Source: Pseudomonadota bacterium (GTDB taxonomy: Bacteria; Pseudomonadota; Alphaproteobacteria; Rhizobiales; Xanthobacteraceae). Taken from it: a stretch of 18,806 nucleotides of DNA. The notes under the pieces were generated by a model. It had not been told where the DNA came from and made no database searches. It was given only the letters and a program-made list of their open reading frames with translations. Both the position numbers and the translations under genes were made by a program. Shown piece by piece: positions 1 to 8,794 of the stretch; position 1 is the first letter of the stretch; each line of letters begins with the position of its first letter. The stretch spans positions 1-18,806 of the forward strand of contig JAEYAU010000254.1 of the NCBI GenBank assembly GCA_023404705.1, written 5' to 3'.

Positions 1-1
1 G

Positions 2-496
2 GCCGCGCATGATCCCTCGCTCGGTGCGCCGCAGCCGGCCGGCCAGCTGCCGCCGCCGCCTCCGCGCAATCCGAACGCGACCGGCGCGACCGCGGCCGTG
101 ATGCCGCCGAGCGCCACGCCGAAGGACAGCTACGACCTCGCCTATGGTTATGTGCTGCGCAAGGACTATGCGCTCGCCGAGGAGTCCTTCCGCGACTTCC
201 TGAAGAAGAACCCGAGCGACGCGCGCGTGGCGGAGGCGCATTACTGGGTCGGCGAGACGCTGTTCCAGCGCCAGAAGTATCGCGACGCCGCGGAATCGTT
301 CCTGTCGGTCTCGACCAAATACGAGTCTTCGCCCAAGGCGCCCGAAGCGCTGCTGCGGCTCGGCCAGTCGCTCGCGGCGCTGAAGGAGAAGGAAGCCGCC
401 TGCGCCACGTTCGGCGAAGTTGGACGCAAGTATCCGCGCGCCGCACCGAGCGTGAAGACGACCGTGCAGCGGGAACAGAAGCGTGTCGGCTGCTGA
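2..496 (+). CDS. cpoB: Cell division coordinator CpoB / tol-pal system protein YbgF (C-terminal part)
   Basis: The reading frame is open from the window edge, so the gene starts upstream and only its last ~164 residues are visible. They begin with a Pro/Ala-rich linker (run of five prolines near visible residue 17-21). The TPR domain starts at YDLAYGYVLRKDYALAEESF and continues through HYWVGETLFQRQKYRDAAESF to LRLGQSLAALKEKEAACATF; this is the three-TPR arrangement of the YbgF C-terminus. CpoB is a periplasmic Tol-Pal partner that coordinates outer-membrane constriction with septal peptidoglycan synthesis. The usual N-terminal signal peptide and trimerising coiled coil would lie outside the window. 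The stop codon lies inside tilS (14-bp overlap), which suggests co-transcription and translational coupling. The family call is from recognition of the TPR sequence and the position before tilS. Confidence 0.9.
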   Translation, partial: AAHDPSLGAPQPAGQLPPPPPRNPNATGATAAVMPPSATPKDSYDLAYGYVLRKDYALAEESFRDFLKKNPSDARVAEAHYWVGETLFQRQKYRDAAESFLSVSTKYESSPKAPEALLRLGQSLAALKEKEAACATFGEVGRKYPRAAPSVKTTVQREQKRVGC

Positions 497-1535
497 TTCA
501 GCGGGCGTCACGGACTCTGAATTCGATTCTCTATTCGCTGATCTGATCGAGGCGCCCGCGCTGGTGCTCGCGGTGTCGGGCGGTCCCGACTCCACTGCGC
601 TGCTCTGGCTCGCGGCGCGCTGGCGCAAGCGCCGCAAGCGTGGGCCGGAGTTGATCGCGGTGACGGTCGATCACGGATTGCGTCCTGAGTCCGCCAAGGA
701 AGCCATCGCGGTGAAGCGGCTCGCACGCGAGCTCGGCGTCGCGCACCGCACCTTGCGCTGGACCGGCGCGAAGCCCGCGACCGGCGTGCAACAGGCTGCG
801 CGAGAAGCACGTTATCGTCTGCTGACGAAAGCGGCGCGTGCCGCGGGCGCGCGGCACATCGTGACGGCGCACACGCGCGACGATCAGGCCGAGACCGTGC
901 TGTTCCGCCTGGCGCGCGGCAGCGGGCTCGCCGGGCTCGCCGCCATGGCGCGCGTCACGGATCTCGACGACATGTTCCTGGTCCGCCCTTTCCTCGACGT
1001 GTCCAAGGCGCGGCTCGTCGCGACGCTCACAGCCGCGCGGATCGCGTTTGCGGAAGATCCCAGTAATCGCGATCCGCGCTTCACGCGCCCACGCTGGCGC
1101 GAGCTCATGCCGGCGCTCGCGGCGGAAGGGCTCGACGCGGCGCGGCTCGCCGGATTTGCGCACCGGGCCGCGCGTGCCAACGCCGCGCTCGAGGCTGTCG
1201 TGGACGCGACCATGGCCGACCTCGCGGTCCCGGAGGGGTCCACGGTGGTGCTCGATGCGCAGGCATATGTGCGCCTGCCCGCGGAAGTGGCACTGCGACT
1301 GCTCGGCCGCCTCATCGCGCAGGCCGGCGACGAGGGGCCCGTCGAGCTCGGCAAGCTCGAGGCGCTTGCAGCCGCGCTGCCGCTGGCACCGAATCAGCCG
1401 TCCGCGCGCTTTCGCCGCACACTCGCGGGCGCGATGGTGACCCTGGGGCGCGGTCGGCTCATCGTAGAGCGCGCGCCCGCGCGCCGGTACCGAAGGACGC
1501 CTCACGGCACATTTCGGGGCCGCAAACGAACGTGA
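483..1535 (+). CDS. tilS: tRNA(Ile)-lysidine synthetase TilS
   Basis: TilS uses ATP and lysine to convert C34 of the CAU-anticodon tRNA-Ile2 to lysidine, so that it reads AUA; it acts in the cytoplasm and is essential. The N-type ATP-pyrophosphatase P-loop SGGPDS is at residues 32-37. VDHGLRPES follows, and the conserved block HTRDDQAETVLFRLARGSGL begins at residue 130. The protein is 350 aa, shorter than the ~430-aa E. coli enzyme; the part after about residue 230 is poorly conserved and Ala/Arg-rich, so the C-terminal substrate-binding module looks reduced. The start is a GTG at 483 within the 3' end of cpoB; no other start gives a full P-loop region with a better signal. It probably depends on cpoB translation. 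The GC-poor first ~45 bases carry three GANTC sites. Confidence 0.95.
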   Translation: MSAADSAGVTDSEFDSLFADLIEAPALVLAVSGGPDSTALLWLAARWRKRRKRGPELIAVTVDHGLRPESAKEAIAVKRLARELGVAHRTLRWTGAKPATGVQQAAREARYRLLTKAARAAGARHIVTAHTRDDQAETVLFRLARGSGLAGLAAMARVTDLDDMFLVRPFLDVSKARLVATLTAARIAFAEDPSNRDPRFTRPRWRELMPALAAEGLDAARLAGFAHRAARANAALEAVVDATMADLAVPEGSTVVLDAQAYVRLPAEVALRLLGRLIAQAGDEGPVELGKLEALAAALPLAPNQPSARFRRTLAGAMVTLGRGRLIVERAPARRYRRTPHGTFRGRKRT

Positions 1536-1598
1536 AGCCCGGCTCCAAGGGTGTATTCACCAAGCATCCGTAGCTTGACCAACATTCGGCCAATTCCC

Positions 1599-1627
1599 TT
1601 GGCAGAAGGGGGTCCGGAACCTATCTT
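1599..1627 (+). promoter_or_regulatory. Predicted sigma-70-type promoter for ftsH
   Basis: A -35 hexamer TTGGCA (1599-1604) and a -10 hexamer TATCTT (1622-1627) are separated by exactly 17 bp. They match the consensus at 5/6 and 4/6 positions. The predicted start near 1634 would give ftsH a leader of about 100 nt. The site lies in the 202-bp gap after tilS, so ftsH can be transcribed independently of the tol-pal/tilS genes. This is by eye only. Confidence 0.5.
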
Positions 1628-1737
1628 GTCTCCTGGGGCGGGACGGGCCTTGGCCGCCTCCCGTGTGGCGCAAACCGCTGCTCGCGCCGCAACCACCAGC
1701 CGGTCTTCAATGGGACTCCCGGCGCAAAGGACTTGGG

Positions 1738-3657
<1,920 letters not shown>

Positions 3658-3679
3658 GGCTTGCAGCAGAGTTGACGAG

Positions 3680-3710
3680 AACGCCCGCCGATCGGCGGGC
3701 GTTTTGTTTT
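3680..3710 (+). terminator. Rho-independent terminator after ftsH
   Basis: A perfect palindrome at 3680-3703 (core CGCCCGCCGATCGGCGGGCG, 12 bp per arm including the flanking AA/TT) is followed by GTTTTGTTTT. It lies 22 bp after the ftsH stop. It should separate ftsH from the accessory genes downstream. Confidence 0.85.
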
Positions 3711-3743
3711 GGGGGCGGGCTCTCAGCGAGCTCCCGACTCGAT

Positions 3744-3887
3744 CCCGTCACCCTGAGGTGCTCGGCACGTCAGTGCCGAGCCTCGAAGGGCGACGGCCGC
3801 TGAGTCGCCGCGCACTCGCTGAACCGCCTCGGCCGTTCATCCTTCGAGGCTCGGCTGCTGCGCAGCCTCGCACCTCAGGATGACGGG
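3744..3887. repeat. Intergenic inverted-repeat element, family 1 (TCATCCTGAGG type)
   Basis: The outer arms 3744-3761 and 3870-3887 are reverse complements at 17 of 18 positions (CCCGTCACCCTGAGGTGC against its partner). An inner pair, GCCGAGCCTCGAAGG at 3775-3789 and its exact reverse complement at 3841-3855, matches 15 of 15. Each half is also partly self-complementary, so the whole can fold as a long cruciform. The pattern resembles non-coding palindromic repeats dispersed between genes in Bradyrhizobium and relatives (recollection, not searched). It sits between the ftsH terminator and the nnrS promoter and encodes nothing. Confidence 0.8.
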
Positions 3888-3923
3888 CCCGGGTTTCCCG
3901 CTTGCTGTGATCCGGCGCGGAAC

Positions 3924-3937
3924 TTGCTCCAGGTCAA
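3924..3937 (+). promoter_or_regulatory. FixK/FNR-type operator upstream of nnrS
   Basis: TTGCTCCAGGTCAA fits the rhizobial FixK2 pattern TTG(A/C)-N6-(T/G)CAA exactly and the FNR/NnrR consensus TTGAT-N4-ATCAA at 8 of 10 positions. Its centre is 3930.5. A -10-like TATCAA at 3960-3965 is placed so that the box would be centred at -41.5 from a start at 3972, the normal position for class II CRP/FNR activation. The ATG of nnrS follows 39 nt after that start. Binding is inferred. Confidence 0.6.
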
Positions 3938-3959
3938 AGAACGCTTCGCGCCGCGTTGC

Positions 3960-3965
3960 TATCAA
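3960..3965 (+). promoter_or_regulatory. Predicted -10 element of the nnrS promoter
   Basis: TATCAA matches TATAAT at 4 of 6 positions. It is called only because its distance from the FixK/FNR-type box at 3924-3937 is exactly what an activator centred at -41.5 requires. No good -35 is seen at the usual distance, as expected for an activator-dependent promoter. Confidence 0.4.
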
Positions 3966-4010
3966 AGCACCCAAACCCCTGCGCCTGTCGGCGCGTTTCG
4001 GAACGTCACC

Positions 4011-5195
4011 ATGTCGATGCCTGCTGCTCTTGCGCGTCGCCGCGACTATGTGGGTCCGGCGCTGTTCTCCTACGGCTTTCGTCCGTTCTTTCTCGGAGGC
4101 GCGGCCTGGGCCGCGCTGGCGGTTCTGATCTGGCTGCCGGTGTGGTTCGCCGAGATCACCCTGCCGACGCGCTTCGCGCCGCTCGACTGGCACGTCCACG
4201 AGATGATCTTCGGCTATGTGGCGGCCGTGATCGCGGGCTTCCTGCTCACCGCGATCCCGAACTGGACCGGGCGGCTGCCCGTCAACGGCGCGCCGCTCGC
4301 GGCGCTGGCGGCGCTCTGGCTCGCGGGGCGCATCGCGATCCTCATCTCGGCGAAGATCGGCGCGCTCGCGGCGGCCGTGATCGACGTCTCGTTCCTGGCC
4401 ACGCTCGCGGCGGTGGCGCTGCGCGAGATCGTCGCGGGGAAGAACTGGCGCAATCTGCGCGTCGTGGTCGTGCTCACGGCGCTGATCGGCGCCAACATCC
4501 TGTTCCATGTCGAAGCCATGGTTGCGGGCGCCGCGGATTACGCGATCCGGCTCGCGATCGCGGCGGTGCTGACGCTGATCATGCTGATCGGCGGCCGCGT
4601 CATTCCGAGCTTCACCAACAACTGGCTGTCCCGGATGAATCCCGGCCGCATGCCGCGGCCGTTCTCGCGCTATGACGGGGTCGCCCTCGCGGGTGCGGTG
4701 CTCGCACTGGCGGCCTGGGTGCTGGCGCCTATGCATGTGGTGACTGCACTGCTGATGCTCGCCGCCGCCGTGCTGCATCTCGTCCGGCTCGCGCGCTGGG
4801 CCGGCGATCGCACCTTCGCGGACCGCCTCGTGCTGGTGCTGCACGTCGCTTATCTCTTCGTGCCGGTCGGCTTCGTGCTCGGCGCCTGCGCGATCCTGCA
4901 GCCCGACGTACCGAGGAGCGCCGGCATCCATGCCTGGACGGCGGGCGCGATCGCTCTGATGACGCTCGCCGTCATGACGCGCGCGAGCCTCGGCCACACG
5001 GGGCGACGTCTCGAAGCCGGCACCGCCACGCAGCTGATCTATCTGTTCGCGCTGCTCGGTGCGCTCGCGCGCATCGCGGCCGCTTTCACGGGCGAGCCGC
5101 ATCTGCTGCACATCGCAGCGCTCGGCTGGGTGCTCGCGTTCGGGACCTTCGCGGTGGTCTACGGGCGCTTCCTGTTGCGGCCGCGCGTTGCCTAG
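4011..5195 (+). CDS. nnrS: NnrS family heme-copper membrane protein
   Basis: NnrS is a polytopic inner-membrane protein, shown in other bacteria to bind heme and copper and to protect against nitric-oxide stress; its gene often sits in NnrR/FixK-type regulons. The 394-aa product has the usual family length (~400) and about 12 hydrophobic segments. Family blocks are visible: SYGFRPFFLGG at residues 20-30, WHVHEMIFGY from residue 60 (likely heme/metal ligands H61 and H63), GFLLTAIPNWTGRLPV, GGRVIPSFTNNWL from residue 194, and MTRASLGHTGR from 322. The ATG at 4011 is preferred (another at 4017); an upstream TTG at 3924 lies inside the operator and is unlikely. No nor or nir genes are nearby, so it stands alone. 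It converges on the TPR gene with a 3-bp gap and no visible terminator between them. Confidence 0.92.
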   Translation: MSMPAALARRRDYVGPALFSYGFRPFFLGGAAWAALAVLIWLPVWFAEITLPTRFAPLDWHVHEMIFGYVAAVIAGFLLTAIPNWTGRLPVNGAPLAALAALWLAGRIAILISAKIGALAAAVIDVSFLATLAAVALREIVAGKNWRNLRVVVVLTALIGANILFHVEAMVAGAADYAIRLAIAAVLTLIMLIGGRVIPSFTNNWLSRMNPGRMPRPFSRYDGVALAGAVLALAAWVLAPMHVVTALLMLAAAVLHLVRLARWAGDRTFADRLVLVLHVAYLFVPVGFVLGACAILQPDVPRSAGIHAWTAGAIALMTLAVMTRASLGHTGRRLEAGTATQLIYLFALLGALARIAAAFTGEPHLLHIAALGWVLAFGTFAVVYGRFLLRPRVA

Positions 5196-5198
5196 GAC

Positions 5199-7049
5199 CT
5201 AAGGCGCAGCCCCGAGCTCGCGCAGCGCGGCCTCGGTGGCGGCCTTGGTCTCGGCATCGGGGCCGAGCTCCAGGACGCGTCGATAGTCCGCGATGGCGCT
5301 GTCGCGCCGGCCCTGCGCCTTGTGGGTGTCGGCGCGCACCTTGTGCGCGAGCACGTAGCGCGGGTTCATCCGGATCGCCGCTTCGGCATCCTGGATCGCG
5401 CGGGCATGGTCGGACTTGCGCAGCCAGGCCGAGGCGCGGTTGCCATAGGCGACGGTCATCCGCGGGTTGAGCGCGATCGCCTGGTCGTAATCCGCGATGG
5501 CGCGGTCGAGGTCGCCCTTCGCCATCCACACATAGCCGCGGTTCGCGAAGGCGGTGGAGTATTTCGGATCGAGGCGCACCGCTTCATTGAAGTCCGCGAT
5601 GGCGCGGTCGTACTCCTTCTTCTTGCGCAGCACATAGCCGCGGATGTTGTGCGCGGTCGCGTCCGAGGCGTTGAGGCGCAGCGCCTCGGTCAGGTCCGCC
5701 AGCGCGCGGTCGAGGTCGCCCCTGTCGTCCCAGAGGTCGCCGCGGTTGCGCCAGGCGAGCGCGAGCCGCGGATCGATGCGGATCGCCTCGTCGAGATCGG
5801 CGAGCGCCTTGTCGAGGTCGCCCTTGTCCTTGTGAACGACGCCGCGGTTGTTGTAGGCGAGCGCGAATTTCGGATCGAGGCGGATCGCGGCGCTGTAATC
5901 CGCGAGGGCGCGCTCGGTTTCGCCCTTCTTGCGCAGCACGTGGCCGCGGATGTTGTAGGCGGCGGGGCTCTGCGGGTCGAGCCGCAGCGCCTCGGTGAGA
6001 TCCGCCAGCGCCTTGTCGAGCTCGCCCTTGTCGTCCCAGGTGTCGCCACGGTTGCGATGCGCCAGTGCGTGACGCGGATCGATGCGGATCGCCTCGTCGA
6101 AATCGGCCAGCGCCTTGTCGTAGTCGCGCTTCGCTTTCCAGGCGAGGCCGCGATTGTTGTAGGCGAGCGCGAACTGCGGATCGAGGCGGATCGCCTCGCT
6201 GTAGTCCGCGATCGCCCTGTCGTAGTCGCCCTTGCGGCGCAGCACGTGCCCGCGAATGTTGAATGTGAACGGGCTGTTCGCGTTGAGGCGCAGCGACTCG
6301 GTCAGATCGTCGAGCGCACGGTCGAGATCGCCCTTGTCGTCCCAGACGTCGCCGCGGTTGCGCCAGGCGAGCGCGTAGCTCGGGTCGATGCGGATCGCCT
6401 CGTTCAGGTCGGCGAGCGCCTTGTCGTAGTCGCGCTTGTCCTTCCAGGTGATGCCGCGGTTGTTGTAGGCCTCGACATATTGCGGGTTGAGGCGGATCGC
6501 CTCGGTGTAATCCGCGATGGCGCGGTCAGGCTCGCCCTTGCGGCGCCAGAGGTTGCCGCGATTGTACCAGGCGTGCATGTACTGCCCGTCGAGGCGCAGC
6601 GTCTCGTTGCAGTCCGCCATGGCACGGTCGAGGCTGTTCTTGGCCGTGAGCGCGCGGCACCGATTGTTGAACGAGTGCACGTCCTTCGGATTGAGCTGGA
6701 TCGCCTTGTCGCAATACGGGATCGCGCGGTCGGGCTCGCCGCGGTCGCTCCAGACGCCGCAAAGATTGGTGTGAGGCGGCGCATATCTGGCGTCGATGCG
6801 GATCGCGGTTTCGTAGTCCGCGATGGCGCGATCGGTCTCGCGCTTATTGCCGAAGAAGACGCCGCGATTGAAGTGGAGGATCGCGAGATTGCGTCCGCTG
6901 TACTTGCCGCCCGTGATGGCGCGCGTGCAGCCCGTGATCGCCTCGTCGACGCCGACCTTGCTGGTCGTGCAATCCTCGAAATCGCCGGCCATCGCGGGCG
7001 CGCCGGCCAGGACGAGCAGAAGCAGGGTGAGGGACAGCGTTCGCGGCAT
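5199..7049 (-). CDS. Exported protein with 16 tandem TPR repeats
   Basis: The 616-aa product has a clear Sec signal peptide (MPRTLSLTLLLLVLAGAPAMA, cleavage after residue ~21). An N-terminal segment carries paired cysteines C27 and C41 of a degenerate repeat. Sixteen 34-residue TPRs then run without a break from about residue 57 to 600, and a short tail follows. Typical repeats read NNRG..W..K.DYDKALADL.EAIRIDP. TPRs make superhelical protein-binding scaffolds; partner and pathway are unknown, and no catalytic domain is visible. Four more cysteines lie in TPRs 2-3 (C97, C113, C131, C147), which would fit disulfides in the periplasm. TPRs 5-13 form three copies of a 102-residue unit (see the repeat entry). 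The start at 7049 is set by the signal peptide; the ribosome site is weak (AGAGG). The long open frames on the other strand are shadows of the repetitive coding sequence. Confidence 0.88.
   Translation of the reverse strand: MPRTLSLTLLLLVLAGAPAMAGDFEDCTTSKVGVDEAITGCTRAITGGKYSGRNLAILHFNRGVFFGNKRETDRAIADYETAIRIDARYAPPHTNLCGVWSDRGEPDRAIPYCDKAIQLNPKDVHSFNNRCRALTAKNSLDRAMADCNETLRLDGQYMHAWYNRGNLWRRKGEPDRAIADYTEAIRLNPQYVEAYNNRGITWKDKRDYDKALADLNEAIRIDPSYALAWRNRGDVWDDKGDLDRALDDLTESLRLNANSPFTFNIRGHVLRRKGDYDRAIADYSEAIRLDPQFALAYNNRGLAWKAKRDYDKALADFDEAIRIDPRHALAHRNRGDTWDDKGELDKALADLTEALRLDPQSPAAYNIRGHVLRKKGETERALADYSAAIRLDPKFALAYNNRGVVHKDKGDLDKALADLDEAIRIDPRLALAWRNRGDLWDDRGDLDRALADLTEALRLNASDATAHNIRGYVLRKKKEYDRAIADFNEAVRLDPKYSTAFANRGYVWMAKGDLDRAIADYDQAIALNPRMTVAYGNRASAWLRKSDHARAIQDAEAAIRMNPRYVLAHKVRADTHKAQGRRDSAIADYRRVLELGPDAETKAATEAALRELGAAP
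5556..6473 (-). repeat. Three tandem 306-bp units inside the TPR gene
   Basis: TPRs 5-13 (residues 193-498) cycle through three distinguishable types. Type A is NNRG..WK.KRDYDKALADL (TPRs 5, 8, 11), type B is RNRGD.WDDKGDLD.ALADL (6, 9, 12), and type C is NIRGHVLRRKGDYDRAIADY (7, 10, 13). The units span 6473-6168, 6167-5862 and 5861-5556. The exact string GTCGTCCCAG on the + strand recurs at 5724, 6030 and 6336, i.e. every 306 bp. This points to duplication of a three-TPR block rather than independent drift of single repeats. Confidence 0.85.
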
Positions 7050-7358
7050 GGAGCCTCTCGGGAATCAGGTCGATCGGACGCGTCGGCCCGTCCGGAGCAT
7101 GGTTCGGCGCAAGCCGTCAATGGCGGGGCGGGAGCCCTCGGCGCGGGCGGAGGACGAGGCGGCAGGCTCAAATCCGGTCGGCGGCATGGTAGGTATGTAG
7201 CGAAGGACCGGCAACCGGTTCATAATCCGGGTTCCTTGCCGGAACAGACGTGCGCGCCACGAGCTTGACATCGTTCGCGGATTTTTGGACCCGTGGCGCC
7301 AAACTTGTAACAGGGGTCCGGCGTCGGCATGACCTGCGTCGGGGAACGGAAATTTTAG
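7050..7358. other. Divergent intergenic region between the TPR gene and glmM
   Basis: These 309 bases hold no gene I can support. Contents: an imperfect hairpin at 7208-7242 (CCGGCAA / TTGCCGG arms, an inner CCGG/CCGG stem, a 5-nt bulge and an 8-nt loop), a perfect TTGACA at 7264-7269 that could be a -35 for glmM but has no good -10 at 16-18 bp, and a tRNA T-arm-like stretch near 7164-7186 that does not extend into a full tRNA. Promoters for both flanking genes should lie here. Confidence 0.5.
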
Positions 7359-8702
7359 ATGGCACGCAAGTATTTCGGTACTGACGGCATTCGCGGACGC
7401 GCCAATGGCGTGATCACGCCGGAGCTCGCGCTCAAGGTCGGGCAGGCCGCCGGGCTGGTCTTCAAGAACGGCGACCACCGCCACCGCGTGCTCATCGGCA
7501 AGGACACGCGGCTCTCCGGCTACATGATCGAGACCGCGCTGATCGCGGGCTTCACCTCGGTCGGCATGGACGTGCTGCAGACGGGCCCGATCCCGACGCC
7601 GGCGGTCGCCATGCTGGTGCGATCGATGCGCGCCGATCTCGGCGTCATGATCTCGGCCTCGCACAACCCGTTCGACGACAACGGCATCAAGCTGTTCGGG
7701 CCGGACGGCTACAAGCTCAGCGACGAGGTCGAACGCGAGATCGAAGCGCTGATGGAGGCCGATCTCACCAAGCGGCTCGCGCGCTCCACCGATCTCGGCC
7801 GCGCCAAGCGCATCGACGGCGTCCACGACCGTTATATCGAGTTCGCCAAGCGGACGCTGCCGCGCGCGCTCGAGTTCGACGGCATGCGCATCGTCATCGA
7901 CTGCGCCAACGGCGCGGCCTACCGCGTGGCGCCGGAGGCGCTGTGGGAGCTCGGCGCCGAGGTGTTCTCGGTGGGCGTCGAGCCGGACGGCTTCAACATC
8001 AACAAGGAATGCGGTTCCACGGCGCCGGAAGCGCTGAGCCGCAAGGTGCGCGAGATGCGCGCCGACATCGGCATCGCGCTCGACGGCGATGCGGACCGCG
8101 TCGTGATCGTGGACGAGAAAGGCCATGTCGTCGACGGCGACCAGCTCCTCGCGGTGATCGCCGAGAGCCTGAAGGACGAGGGGCGGCTCGCCAAGCCCGG
8201 CGTGGTCGCGACCGTGATGTCCAATCTCGGGCTCGAGCGGCACCTCAAGGGGCTCGGCCTCTCGCTTGCGCGCACGCCGGTCGGCGACCGCTACGTGCTC
8301 GAGCACATGCGCGAGCAGGGCTTCAATGTGGGCGGCGAGCAGTCCGGCCACATCATCCTCTCGGACCACACCACGACGGGTGACGGCTTTGTCGCGGCAT
8401 TACAGGTGCTCGCGGTGGTGAAGACCAAGGGACGTCCGGTGTCCGAGGTCTGTCACCGCTTCGATCCCCTGCCGCAGGTGCTCAAGAACGTGCGCTATCG
8501 CAGTGGCAAGCCGCTCGAGCGCGCCGAGGTGCGCTCCGCCATCGCGGCCGCCGAGAAGAAGCTCGACGGCGTCGGGCGTCTGCTGATCCGCCCCTCCGGC
8601 ACCGAGCCCGTGATCCGCGTGATGGGTGAGGGCGACGACCGCGCCATGGTCGAGGAAGTGGTCGACTCCATCGTCGATGCGCTCAGCGAGGCGGCGGCGT
8701 AG
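7359..8702 (+). CDS. glmM: Phosphoglucosamine mutase GlmM
   Basis: GlmM interconverts glucosamine-6-phosphate and glucosamine-1-phosphate, the cytoplasmic step feeding UDP-GlcNAc for peptidoglycan and lipopolysaccharide. The product is 447 aa, the standard length. It begins ARKYFGTDGIRGRAN, the N-terminal family signature. The catalytic phosphoserine loop ISASHNPFDDNGIKLFG has the active serine at S101, the magnesium loop DGDADR is at 242-247, the sugar-binding block GGEQSGH follows, and the phosphate-binding RPSGTEP starts at R411. The ATG at 7359 gives the conserved N-terminus; a GGAA-rich ribosome site lies about 10 nt upstream. In E. coli folP stands between ftsH and glmM; here nnrS and the TPR gene occupy that space. 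Confidence 0.98.
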   Translation: MARKYFGTDGIRGRANGVITPELALKVGQAAGLVFKNGDHRHRVLIGKDTRLSGYMIETALIAGFTSVGMDVLQTGPIPTPAVAMLVRSMRADLGVMISASHNPFDDNGIKLFGPDGYKLSDEVEREIEALMEADLTKRLARSTDLGRAKRIDGVHDRYIEFAKRTLPRALEFDGMRIVIDCANGAAYRVAPEALWELGAEVFSVGVEPDGFNINKECGSTAPEALSRKVREMRADIGIALDGDADRVVIVDEKGHVVDGDQLLAVIAESLKDEGRLAKPGVVATVMSNLGLERHLKGLGLSLARTPVGDRYVLEHMREQGFNVGGEQSGHIILSDHTTTGDGFVAALQVLAVVKTKGRPVSEVCHRFDPLPQVLKNVRYRSGKPLERAEVRSAIAAAEKKLDGVGRLLIRPSGTEPVIRVMGEGDDRAMVEEVVDSIVDALSEAAA

Positions 8703-8710
8703 CGGCACTT

Positions 8711-8794
8711 CGTAAGGCGCAATAGCCGCGCCAGCGGCGTATTGCGCCGATCGCGGCTCAGCCGGCGCAATACGCTTCGCTATTGCGCCCTACG
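8711..8794. repeat. Intergenic inverted-repeat element, family 2 (GGCGCAATA type)
   Basis: Four copies of the GGCGCAATA/TATTGCGCC core are arranged as two nested pairs. Outer arms 8711-8725 and 8780-8794 match as reverse complements at 14 of 15 positions. Inner arms 8737-8749 (GCGTATTGCGCCG) and 8763-8775 match 13 of 13. Alternatively, neighbouring cores can pair locally to give two smaller hairpins (8716-8748 and 8764-8789). It starts 9 bp after the glmM stop and might act as a transcript end, but it has no T-tract. Confidence 0.8.

Noticed and set aside
3837..5111. 424-codon open frame on the - strand opposite nnrS
   Set aside because: Composed of Arg/His/Gln/Asp-rich sequence with no recognisable fold. 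It runs through the intergenic repeat, whereas the + strand encodes a family-typical NnrS.
7113..7186. tRNA-like segment: T-arm-like GGCTCAAATCC followed by CGGCGGCA, with a partly pairing GCCGTCA 74 nt upstream
   Set aside because: The acceptor pairs only imperfectly, T54 of the T-loop is changed, and no D-arm or anticodon stem with a 7-nt loop fits between. Chance similarity or a long-decayed fragment; not called as a gene.
5322..7268. 648-codon open frame on the + strand opposite the TPR gene
   Set aside because: Its repetitive valine/arginine/aspartate-rich translation is the mirror of the TPR repeats in a high-GC gene. It has no signal, domain or ribosome site, while the minus-strand product has a signal peptide and 16 clear TPRs.
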